From positions 5,022,001 through 5,086,000 of the forward strand of contig JAQOTA010000050.1 in the NCBI GenBank assembly GCA_029532415.1: a stretch of DNA of 64,000 nt. Direction: 5' to 3'. Below the pieces are notes generated by a model. It searched no databases, was not told the origin of the DNA, and saw only the letters and a list, made by a program, of their open reading frames with translations. Within the stretch, counting starts at the first letter, position 1; each line of letters starts with the position of its first letter. Positions 23,332-32,200 of this stretch are shown here, one piece after another. This DNA comes from Marasmius tenuissimus. Taxonomy: Eukaryota > Basidiomycota > Agaricomycetes > Agaricales > Marasmiaceae. The translations under genes and the position numbers were made by a program.

Positions 23332-24618
23332 ATGTTCGACCTTAAGAAATTCTTCTCCGGTCGCTTCGACAGCACTGGATTTCGCCAGACCTACCACGGC
23401 GAAATGGAAGCTGTTACCAAGGCTCAAGGCCTTTATCGTCACCTCACTGGTGCAGCCAAGAAGCCTACGTACCCTTTAGGGGAGGCCATTGTTCCGACCA
23501 TTACGGTCACTCCTTCCACTGGTGCAGCTGCCCAGCCTCCAACAGGAGCTGATAGTGATGACGAACCTGATCGTCACCCTCCTACTGATGCTCAGATCAC
23601 AGCGTACAATACTGCGCTGGAAGCATGGGAGGAGAAAGACCTCCAGCTGATGGGTATCATTCAGCTGACCTCTACGAAGGAAGTCTTTGAACCTCTCAAG
23701 GACATGGACACTGCCAAAGCCTGGTCCACCATCATCACTACCTATGGCGAACCAACCTTGTCTGCCATCTATGGCGACTTCGTCAAGTTGGTGTCCTTCC
23801 GGCTTACTACTAGCCATCCCCAGGCTGGCATCGCCAAGTTCAAACACTACATTGAACGTCTTGCCGAGGTCAGGGTTGAACTCTCCGAGTTGATCAAAGC
23901 CCTCCTTCTCATCGCAGCTATTCCTCCCGAATGGGACGCCGCTTCCTCCAAATCCCTTCATGACTTTGATAGGGATCCTGAGAGCACCAGTGCCCTCACC
24001 GTCGCCGACGTTCATGAAGCTATCATGATCGAATACGAGCGCCAGAACCCTCAGCTTGCCAACCGCCTCTCTGCGGTCAAGTGTGCTGGCAACCGCGAGC
24101 CATCCTTTGGTCAGCAGCAGCGTCCGCCACAGCAACGTCAGCAGCGTGGACAGCAGCAGCGTGGCCAACAGCGTCAACCACAGCAGCAGCAGCAACGACC
24201 TTCTTCGAACCAAAACAACGGTAAGAAGAAGAAGCAGCAGCGTGGTACCCGCGGTGGCATCAACCAGCACCAGGGTCCCGGCCACGCCGGTGGTAACAAC
24301 GGTGGTAACAATCGGTCGCATGGTCACTCCCATCTGGCATCTTATGCCTCCGTCGTAGCTTCCCCCGCTCCTACTCGTCCATACTCCTCAATTATGGACC
24401 GCAAGGAACGTATTGTGTTGAATGCAGTCAACAACTCCTTGCGCGCCGAGATTGCCAGCGCCCCTCCTGTTCACGCTATAGGGATCACCGCCCCCAGCTC
24501 ACTTTACCGGCCACTGGGACAAGTCCTGCGACAGCACTGTCCCTCAGCCAGCTGTCAAGAAGAACCCGGCTGCCATGCAGTCCTTCACTGGCTTCAAGCC
24601 ATCTCAGTCAGTATTTGA
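23332..24618 (+). CDS. gag: Copia gag (capsid precursor)
   Basis: The first ATG of a 428-codon frame gives MFDLKKFFSGRFDSTGF, followed by a UBN2-like Copia capsid region (ELLKAL/LLIAAIP-type helices; LQLMGIIQLTSTKEV, IIEYERQNPQLANRLSAVK near residues 225-245). Instead of the usual CCHC zinc knuckle, residues about 260-320 are a Gln/Arg/Lys-rich tract (QQQR, QRGQQQR, KKKKQQRGTRGG), which may serve RNA binding by charge alone. The pol frame opens at 24482, before gag ends at 24618, so the two overlap by 137 nt in different frames. The last ~45 gag residues look less coding than the pol frame beside them. Confidence 0.88.
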   Translation: MFDLKKFFSGRFDSTGFRQTYHGEMEAVTKAQGLYRHLTGAAKKPTYPLGEAIVPTITVTPSTGAAAQPPTGADSDDEPDRHPPTDAQITAYNTALEAWEEKDLQLMGIIQLTSTKEVFEPLKDMDTAKAWSTIITTYGEPTLSAIYGDFVKLVSFRLTTSHPQAGIAKFKHYIERLAEVRVELSELIKALLLIAAIPPEWDAASSKSLHDFDRDPESTSALTVADVHEAIMIEYERQNPQLANRLSAVKCAGNREPSFGQQQRPPQQRQQRGQQQRGQQRQPQQQQQRPSSNQNNGKKKKQQRGTRGGINQHQGPGHAGGNNGGNNRSHGHSHLASYASVVASPAPTRPYSSIMDRKERIVLNAVNNSLRAEIASAPPVHAIGITAPSSLYRPLGQVLRQHCPSASCQEEPGCHAVLHWLQAISVSI

Positions 24619-27600
24619 TGATGTCCGTGGAGCACGTTCCCTTGCTGACAGACTTGGTGCCCCCAAGACGGCGTGGTATCTCAAACCCTTCAAACAGATC
24701 GTCACGTCCGCGACCAATCGTTCGCTCCAGGACCGCATTGAACAACCACGTGCGTCCTCGTCCAAGCGTCTTTTGGAGGATGATGAGGGATATGAGGGAG
24801 CCGGATCTCCTTCTTCTACTTCTTCTAAACGCTCTCGTAGCGCTGATCCTGATGAAGATGTAGAGATGGATTGGGGATCTGACGATGGTATGGAAGACAT
24901 GACCTCTCTATTCGGTAATGATGTTGACAATGATATTGCCGAAGCTGCAGGGGTTGAGGACGTCCTGGATGACGTCTCTCTTGGATCTTTCCACGACGAC
25001 AGGCAAGTTACATATCTTGACCTGCTTTCCCAAGCTGATGCAAACCTACAGCGCTGCTCCCAAATAGTTGGTATCAGTAGTGCGCGCGGTAGTCGTAGTG
25101 ATCTGGAATCACTTGTACATTTTTGCAATGCTATTTCCACCCACTTTGTGGGTTGTACTCAATGTAAGGGAAAGAAAAGTGTGAACAACGCACAGGGTTG
25201 GCTCCTTGATTCTGGTGCCTCCTCTCATTTCACGAATGACATGAATGATTTCGCTGAATATGAATCGCTTGATGGTCCTATCGTAAATACTGCGAATAAG
25301 GGCAACCCTATACAAATCAAGGGTAAAGGCACTGTCTTCATTAAGCATAATGTTGAAGGACATGACGGGAAACTTACAGAGCGCGTTTTGCGTCTCTATC
25401 CTGTCTATTACATACCCCAATTGGATATACGTCTACTATCAATGGGAGAGTTCCTTCAAGATGGTCTATCAATTCGTGGAAACGCGAAGAAGTTGGCCTT
25501 CTACTCATCACAGCGACGACAGTCGCTTGTTTCCTACCCTCATATGCCTGGTCAAACCATTTATTGGGTACACTCGCGGAAAGCATCTGCTGAGGTTTTA
25601 ATGGCCAAGTCGGTTGTTTACAACGTCGACTACGATATTGAGCATAGACGCTTTGGGCATCCATCGGATAAAGCCCTGAATAAAGCTCGGAAACATACGC
25701 AAGGTTTCCCACTTGACCTTAAGATGCCTACTAAGAAGACACCTCTGTGTCGTGGTTGTGCTGAAGGCAAGATGCATGAGAAATCGTTCCCCAACTCTAC
25801 TACTAGAGCTTCTAAACCGTTTGAACGCATACATTCGGATCTGAAGTTGTACCCGGCTGAATCATATCACCGGTACAAGTACTACATCTCTTTTCTCGAT
25901 CACTGCACGTCCTACGTTTGGACCTCCAAGCTCAAGACGAAAGACGAGGCAGTACCCGCTTTGAGGGACTTCCTTACTATGGTCAAGACACAATTCAATG
26001 CTGTTGTCAAGACCTGGATGTCCGATGAAGGGGGAGAGTACAAAGGAGATAAGTTTGATGCAGTACTAAAAGAGTATGGGATCCAAAGGGATCAAAGCAT
26101 ACCATATACACCACAACAAAACGGTCGTGCTGAACGATTCAACAGGACTATTCATGAGAAGTCTGAAGCTCTTCGCTTTGAAGCTTGCATGCCTCAGTCC
26201 TGGTGGGAATTCTGCCATGTGCACGCCGTCCACCTCTACAATCGCACTCCTGTGCAACGTTTGAGCTGGAAAACTCCATTTGAAATGCTTTACGGCGAAG
26301 CACCTGATGTTTCACATCTCCGAGTTATGGGTTGTGCAGCCTACGTCTTCATTCCTGAAGATCGTAGGAAGAATAAGCTCGCTCCTCGAAGTGAGTTGAT
26401 GACTTTCATCGGCTACCAAGACGGGATGAAAGGCTTCCTGTTCATGCGAAGTAATAATTCCGTATTCAAAGGTAGCACTGCACTGTTTGATGAGACGCTG
26501 TATAACAAGTGTCCTGATGCCAAAACTCGTGGCTTCACACCTGTTGGTAGTGAACCATTTACCTTGGGTGAAAATCCCAACATTCCTTCGGAAGATGAAG
26601 ACTCTGATGACGATGGTTTTGATACTCCATTGCCAGATCTCAGACGTCGCTCCGAACCTTCTAAGAGATCAGAACCTCAGGTTGACGAACCTACAGGTGG
26701 CCCTGCGCCAGGGGATATGCCACTCCCTCAATCTGGTCCTCCAACGCCTCCAGGCGAACCCGCCGTTCCTCCGCCTGCACCAGCAGCGGATGGTCCATGC
26801 CGGTCTTCGAGGCAGCGGAAGGGTACAACGCAACCTGGTTACATATTTGGTGAACAGCGGAACCCAAATAGACCCTCAGATATTGTTCGCGACTTAGAGA
26901 ATAAGAATACTTGGAGAAACGTCACTGGAGATAAAGAACCTTCGCATCCAGTTGATCGTCCTAGTTCTTTGCGATCTAGGAAAGGCAAAGGTGGTAAAAA
27001 GGGGATTCCTGGTCCACTTCCGCCTCCGCCTGCTCCAGAACCCAGTGGAAGCACTGAGCCGCATGAGGAAGAAAGCGTAGTCGAAAGACTGACCCAAGAA
27101 GGGGGAGTAGGATTTGTGATTTACCTGTTGAACAATGCCGTTCCAGTTCACGATTCGCTTCCAACGTCCGATACTCCTGATTTCTCTAATATCAGAGAGT
27201 GGACACTCCGCGATATTCTAAAGTTGCCTGTCGAGCAACAGAAGGAATGGAAGAACGCTTGCCATGAAGAACTTGAGGCACTTCGTAAGCGCAAGGTCTT
27301 CGAACTCTGTGACTTGCCTAAAGGTCACAAAGCCATCAGAAATAGATGGGTCTTCGACGTTAAGTCGAATGGTCGCAAGAAAGCTAGACTTGTTGCCAAG
27401 GGTTTCTCTCAGGTCGAAGGTGTCGACTTTGATGAGATCTTCTCACCAGTTGTTTGTTATGAGACTGTTCGTATGATGCTTGCTCTCGCAGCTCTCAAGA
27501 ACTGGTACATCACCTCTGTTGATGTTAAGAATGCCTTCCTTTACGGCAATCTTGTTGAGGAGATTTACATGGAACAACCTGAAGGCTTCAAAGTCAAGGG

Positions 27601-28738
27601 TCAAGAACGTAAGGTACTACACCTGCGTCGTGCATTATATGGATTGAAGCAAGCTGCCCTTGAATGGTGGCGAACCCTCAGCTCGTCCATGGAAGTACTG
27701 GGTTTTAAACGCCTGACTTCTGATGCTGGACTCTTCATCTGCAAAGATCCGAAGAGTGGTGAAGTCGTGTATGCGATCATCTACGTTGACGATGCACTCT
27801 TCATGGGTCCTAACAAAGCTTTTGTTGACAAGAAGAAAGCCGAGTTCATGGCTCGATGGGAATGCCGCGATATGGGCGATGCTAGCGAGTTTCTCCGCAT
27901 GAGCATTCGTCGCGAAGGCAATAAGATCATGATTGACCAGAAGGATTATCTGAAGAAAGTCCTTGAACGTTTCGGGATGCAGAATGCAAAAGGTGCTCCT
28001 ACGCCCTTACCTGCTGGCTATGTGCCAACTCCCAACGATGGTCCAGTCAATCCTGCCATTCGCTCCAAATTCCAGTCTGTGATTGGGTCGCTTCTGTACA
28101 TTATGCTGGGCACACGTCCTGATATTGCCTATGCAGTTACGAAGCTTTCCCAGTTCTCTTCTAATCCAACGAAGGAACACCTCGATAAAGCTCTGTATAT
28201 CTGCCGCTATCTAGCTGGCACATCAGACTATTCACTCATCTACGATGGTGACTCTGATGGAGGTCTTCTTGCGTTCACAGACTCGGATTGGGCTGCCGAT
28301 CCCATCAAACGCCGTTCGATCACTGGCTACTTCTTCAAGTTAGCAGGCGGCATCTTCTCGTGGCAATCACACGCCCAGAAGACTGTAGCTCTTTCTTCCA
28401 CTGAGGCTGAGTATATGGCACTGTCGGATTGCAGTCGTCAAGCTTCCTGGATAAGATCGCTACTCTCTGAACTTGGAATCGACTTAGGTCCTATTCCAAT
28501 CTGCGGTGATAACCAAGGCTCTATCTTCATTGCATCTAATCCGGTTCAAGAACGCCGAACCAAGCACATCGATATTCAATATCATTATATTCGATCGTGT
28601 GTTGAAGATGGCAAAGTTGAGTTGTTCTTCATCGAAGGAGTCTATAATCCCGCAGACATGTTTACGAAGAATCTCGGTCATGAGAAGTTCTTACGGTTCA
28701 GAGATCACCTTGGACTTGAATTCTATTCGTCCACTTGA
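24575..28738 (+). CDS. pol: Copia pol polyprotein (protease, integrase, reverse transcriptase, RNase H)
   Basis: The frame is open from 24482; the first ATG is at 24575 (1387 codons from there, TGA end). In order: aspartic protease LLDSGASSHFTND (about residue 212); HHCC pre-integrase HRRFGH...CRGCAEGK (357-395); integrase core with HSDL, SDEGGEYKG and NGRAERFNR giving the D-D-E set (420-535); an acidic, Pro-rich linker; reverse transcriptase RWVFDVKSNG...LVAKGFSQ, DVKNAFLYG and YVDDALFMG (915-1085); RNase H FTDSDWAADP, SSTEAEYMALS and TKHIDIQYHYIR (1230-1350). All catalytic blocks look intact. It is in the +1 frame relative to gag and probably needs a ribosomal frameshift inside 24482-24618, unless a 1-nt indel has split one original frame. 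Confidence 0.93.
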   Translation: MQSFTGFKPSQSVFDDVRGARSLADRLGAPKTAWYLKPFKQIVTSATNRSLQDRIEQPRASSSKRLLEDDEGYEGAGSPSSTSSKRSRSADPDEDVEMDWGSDDGMEDMTSLFGNDVDNDIAEAAGVEDVLDDVSLGSFHDDRQVTYLDLLSQADANLQRCSQIVGISSARGSRSDLESLVHFCNAISTHFVGCTQCKGKKSVNNAQGWLLDSGASSHFTNDMNDFAEYESLDGPIVNTANKGNPIQIKGKGTVFIKHNVEGHDGKLTERVLRLYPVYYIPQLDIRLLSMGEFLQDGLSIRGNAKKLAFYSSQRRQSLVSYPHMPGQTIYWVHSRKASAEVLMAKSVVYNVDYDIEHRRFGHPSDKALNKARKHTQGFPLDLKMPTKKTPLCRGCAEGKMHEKSFPNSTTRASKPFERIHSDLKLYPAESYHRYKYYISFLDHCTSYVWTSKLKTKDEAVPALRDFLTMVKTQFNAVVKTWMSDEGGEYKGDKFDAVLKEYGIQRDQSIPYTPQQNGRAERFNRTIHEKSEALRFEACMPQSWWEFCHVHAVHLYNRTPVQRLSWKTPFEMLYGEAPDVSHLRVMGCAAYVFIPEDRRKNKLAPRSELMTFIGYQDGMKGFLFMRSNNSVFKGSTALFDETLYNKCPDAKTRGFTPVGSEPFTLGENPNIPSEDEDSDDDGFDTPLPDLRRRSEPSKRSEPQVDEPTGGPAPGDMPLPQSGPPTPPGEPAVPPPAPAADGPCRSSRQRKGTTQPGYIFGEQRNPNRPSDIVRDLENKNTWRNVTGDKEPSHPVDRPSSLRSRKGKGGKKGIPGPLPPPPAPEPSGSTEPHEEESVVERLTQEGGVGFVIYLLNNAVPVHDSLPTSDTPDFSNIREWTLRDILKLPVEQQKEWKNACHEELEALRKRKVFELCDLPKGHKAIRNRWVFDVKSNGRKKARLVAKGFSQVEGVDFDEIFSPVVCYETVRMMLALAALKNWYITSVDVKNAFLYGNLVEEIYMEQPEGFKVKGQERKVLHLRRALYGLKQAALEWWRTLSSSMEVLGFKRLTSDAGLFICKDPKSGEVVYAIIYVDDALFMGPNKAFVDKKKAEFMARWECRDMGDASEFLRMSIRREGNKIMIDQKDYLKKVLERFGMQNAKGAPTPLPAGYVPTPNDGPVNPAIRSKFQSVIGSLLYIMLGTRPDIAYAVTKLSQFSSNPTKEHLDKALYICRYLAGTSDYSLIYDGDSDGGLLAFTDSDWAADPIKRRSITGYFFKLAGGIFSWQSHAQKTVALSSTEAEYMALSDCSRQASWIRSLLSELGIDLGPIPICGDNQGSIFIASNPVQERRTKHIDIQYHYIRSCVEDGKVELFFIEGVYNPADMFTKNLGHEKFLRFRDHLGLEFYSST

Positions 28739-28771
28739 TTCGCTCAGATGCGCTCTTTAGCTGCACTTAGC

Positions 28772-28780
28772 GAGGGGGTG
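28772..28780 (+). promoter_or_regulatory. Copia polypurine tract
   Basis: GAGGGGGTG lies directly before the 3' LTR start (TGTTGAATCC at 28781), the position expected for the plus-strand DNA primer. Confidence 0.75.
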
Positions 28781-29101
28781 TGTTGAATCCGTGGACTATA
28801 ATTAGATCCCGGTATATCCGAAGTCCCGGTTCATACTTCCCGCCATTGTATTATGCGGGACAATGCATTCGCTATTGTTCTATTCTTCATTGTTCTATAT
28901 GCTCATATGTACAATTCCTATTGTCGTCCCTATATGGTAGTTCTATTGTCTCTATATGTATATAAGCTCGTAGTTCTCTACTTGAATCCATAGTGTGCTT
29001 GAGCTTCTACGTCTCGCCTCTAACTCTCTAAACTCCTCTCTGGTAAGTAGTAGTGTAGCCATGTTGTAGTCCTCTGCGCTAGGTGTCATGCCGGCTCATC
29101 A
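28781..29101 (+). repeat. Copia 3' LTR
   Basis: This 321 bp copy matches 22716-23034. Differences seen: one T/A change near the start, three CpG-type transitions and a 2 bp indel near the 3' end. It is followed by the TGGGA duplication. Confidence 0.93.
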
Positions 29102-29192
29102 TGGGAAAGGTGGGAAGGGATAGGTGAGTTGGGTAGGAAGGGGCGTCTATATGGGCGCTTGTTGATGAGAATAGAGGTGAATCGTAACAGTA

Positions 29193-29202
29193 CCCCCCTC
29201 TT
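29193..29202 (-). promoter_or_regulatory. Gypsy polypurine tract
   Basis: On the minus strand AAGAGGGGGG stands two bases before the LTR (TGTTACG). It overlaps the TAA that ends the polyprotein (29201-29203), so the coding region runs right to the LTR. Confidence 0.7.
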
Positions 29203-32200
29203 AAGACGTGTTTTCGCCTGGAACACGTTTATTCCGTTTGCTCCGTCTCTTTTCTGGTTCTCGAAATGCTGTGGGGTGTTTTGAGTGGAATTCCTCCACT
29301 GCCTCTCTTGCGTTCTCGAGATTTGATTTGGGTTCCCACGAGTCCTCTGTCTCTGGAAAATCTACCCATCGTACGAAGTATTCGATGGGGATGCGCCGGT
29401 CGTCGGGTTTCCTCGAATCTAAGATTTGGTCCACCTCGTATTCTGTATCTTCCAGTATGAGTTCTGGTGTCTGTCCAGGGTAGTTGGGTCCATGTTCCTC
29501 TGTTTCCTTGAAGGGTTTGAGGAGAGATGCGTGGAATACTGGGTGGATACGCCATTTCTTCGGAAGTTTAAGCCTGTATGTGACTGGTCCTAGCACCTCT
29601 GTTACTTCGAATGGGCCGTAACGACGGTTTGCAAGTTTTGCTTTTGGCCTAGTCGTTTTAACGTTTTTTCCGTTTAGGGTTACGCTGTCTCCGACCGCAA
29701 ATCCTTTGCCTTCCTTCATGTAGTCGTCGTGGGTTTTCCGCATTTGCTCTGCTGTCAGGTTCAGACTTGACTGTATCTCTTGTCGTAGTTCTTCAAGCAG
29801 GCGGAGTCGCTCGTTCACTGCTGGAACTCGGGATATGGGGTTTACCGATGGGAACATTTTGGGGAGGAATCCGTGAAGTATTTCGAAGGGGGATTGTTCT
29901 GTGGACGAGTGTATTCTGGCGTTGTGGCAGAACTCGGCATATGGCAGCCACCCAGCCCAGTCGTCCTGACGATAGTCGCAGTAAAGTCTGAGGAAGTTTT
30001 CCAATTCCTGGTTGTACCGTTCAGACTCTCCATCGGTCTGGGGGTGGTAGGCAGTGCTGAGTCCGGATTCTATTCCCAACTTTGTGTAGACACCCTTCAT
30101 GACTTTGCCTGCGAATTGTGGCCCTCGGTCTGAGATCATTTTATCCCATAGTCCAAAGCGTCGCCATACATTTTTGATAAGGAGGTCCACTGTGCCGTCG
30201 CTGTCGATGGTTTTGTTGCAGGGGATGAGTACTACCGCTTTGGACATTCTGTCAACCACAACTAGTATAGAGTCATGACCGTCGGAGAGAGGGAGGTCGG
30301 TGATGAAGTCAGCGGTTATTATGGAGAACGGTCTGGCGGGTGTTTCGTTTGGGATTAATGGTACATGGGCTGGGTTGTTGTCCGGTTTCGTTAGTTGGCA
30401 CTTGGCACATCCTTCCACATAGTTTTTGACGAATGTGGACATTCCTGGCCACCAATATTCTCGCCCTAGGAGTTCGTACGTTTTAAAGCGTCCTGGGTGT
30501 CCTGCAATTGGGCTGTCGTGGTATTGTTTTACAAGGTCCCTTCGCAGTGCTTCGTCTGCTGGTACGTATACTTTTCCTCGGTATAGGATCAGGCCATCCT
30601 CATGCGTCCATTCTTGGAGTTGCTTTACGAGGTTTTTGGGTCCTCCTCGCAATAGTGCTTCGAGGGCCTCGTGTACTTCGAGATCTCTCTTTGGCGAGTC
30701 CTTGATTCGTTGAAGGAGTTCTGGGTCTCCTAGGTCTAACACAGTCCCTTTCCTCAGGGCTTTGATACGGAAGAATGTGGAATCGAGTAATGTTCTGTCT
30801 TTGTTGTCGTTGTCTGCCCCCTGCTTATGGTCTGCTCTTCTCGATAAGGGGTCGCTTTTGTTTGTGGTTCCGGGTTTGTGGTCCAGTTCAAAGTCAAATC
30901 TGGTGAGGAATAAGGCCCATCGAGCCTGTCGTCGGTTCAAGTTGCGGGCTGTACGGAAGTATTCGAGGTTTTTGTGGTCTGTCCAGATATCGATGTGTGC
31001 TGGTGCTCCCTCCAGGTAATGTCTCCATGCTTCTAGTGCTCTGATGATCGCAAGTAACTCTTTGTCGTGGATCTCATAGTTTCATTCCGCTTCTGACAGT
31101 GATTTTGATAGGTATGCTGCTGGGTGCCATTTGCCGTCATCTCCTTGTTGCGAAAGTATCCCTCCTGTGGCGTAGTTGGAGGCATCAACTTCGAGTCGGA
31201 AGGGTTTCCCTATGTCTGGCATGATCAAGACGGGGGAGGTTAAGAAGGCTGCTTTTAGTTGAAGGAAGGCTCCCTCACATTCAGTTGTCCATTCCCATGC
31301 ATGTCCTTTTCTCGTGAGGTTGAATAGGGGGTGTGCGACCATTGAGAACCCTTCGATGAATCTGCGGTAGAAGTTCCCAAACCCCAGGAATGCTTGGACC
31401 TCCTTTACTGATCGAGGTGTTGGCCATTCTGCTACTCCTGCAACCTTTACTGGGTCCATGGCTAACTTGTTGTGGGATACGATGAGCCCTAGGAACTCAA
31501 CTGCTTCCTGTTCAAACAAGCATTTTTCTGGTTTGGCATACAGATCCTTGTCTTTCAGCCTTTGTAGTACTTGTCGAACCAGTTTACGGTGTTCGTCGAG
31601 GTTTTCGGTGAAGATTAGGATGTCGTCCATATAAATGACGACTTTCCCTGTGTCGATGAGGTCCTTGAATGTTGCGTTCATCATGGCTTGGAAGGTGGCA
31701 GGGGAGTTGGTGAGGCCAAAGTACATGACTGTTGGTTCGTATAGTCCTCTGTTGGTTTTGAAGGCTGCTTTCCATTCATCCCCGTCTCGTATGCGTACGT
31801 TGTTGTATCCCCATCTTAGGTCAATTTTTGAGAACACTTTTGCCCCTTTTAGCTTGTCAACCAATTCCAATATTAGAGGGAGAGGGTATGCATTTTTTAC
31901 TGTGAATTCATTGAGTCGTCGATAATCTTGTACTGGTCGTAGACTGCCATCCTTTTTCTTTACAAAGAAGAATGGGCTTGAGTTGGGTGATTTGGATGGT
32001 CGAATATATTCCTTCCTTAACTCTTCTTCGATGAATTTGTCTAGTTGGACCTGTTCTACTGGGGCCATGGGGTAGGTTTTCCCTGCTTGTGGTTTGAACT
32101 CTGGTTTTAGGTCAATAGCATGATCCCATTCCCCCCTTTCCGGGAGTCTTTCAGATGTATTCTTGTCGAAGACATTCAGGAATTCGTGGTAGTGGTGAGG

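Larger units (their letters stand above)
22716..29101 (+). mobile_element. Copia-type LTR retrotransposon, full length
   Basis: The 6386 bp element has LTRs of 319 and 321 bp beginning TGTTGAATCC and ending CTCATCA, and a perfect 5 bp target duplication TGGGA on both sides. The LTRs differ by about four substitutions and one 2 bp indel, so insertion is fairly recent and later than the Gypsy it sits in. It has a PBS, separate gag and pol frames, and a PPT. Domain order protease-integrase-RT-RNase H is the Copia (Pseudoviridae) order. Confidence 0.95.
22240..29189 (-). repeat. Gypsy 3' LTR interrupted by the Copia element
   Basis: The LTR runs from TGATATGG (22240) to 22715 and resumes at 29107 to end GTAACA at 29189, 559 bp in all. 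It aligns end to end with 35236-35766 except for a 28 bp difference, equal to two units of a 14 bp repeat (GAAGGTCAAGTGTC-like, about 22292-22394), and six substitutions. Copia lies between the two copies of TGGGA (22711-22715 and 29102-29106). Confidence 0.92.

Noticed and set aside
23476..24333. 285-codon antisense open frame over Copia gag
   Set aside because: It is the shadow of the CAG/CAA-rich gag sequence; the composition is Leu/Val/Thr repeats with no domain.
24604..25140. 178-codon antisense open frame over Copia pol
   Set aside because: Fully within the pol frame on the other strand; a shadow of real coding sequence.
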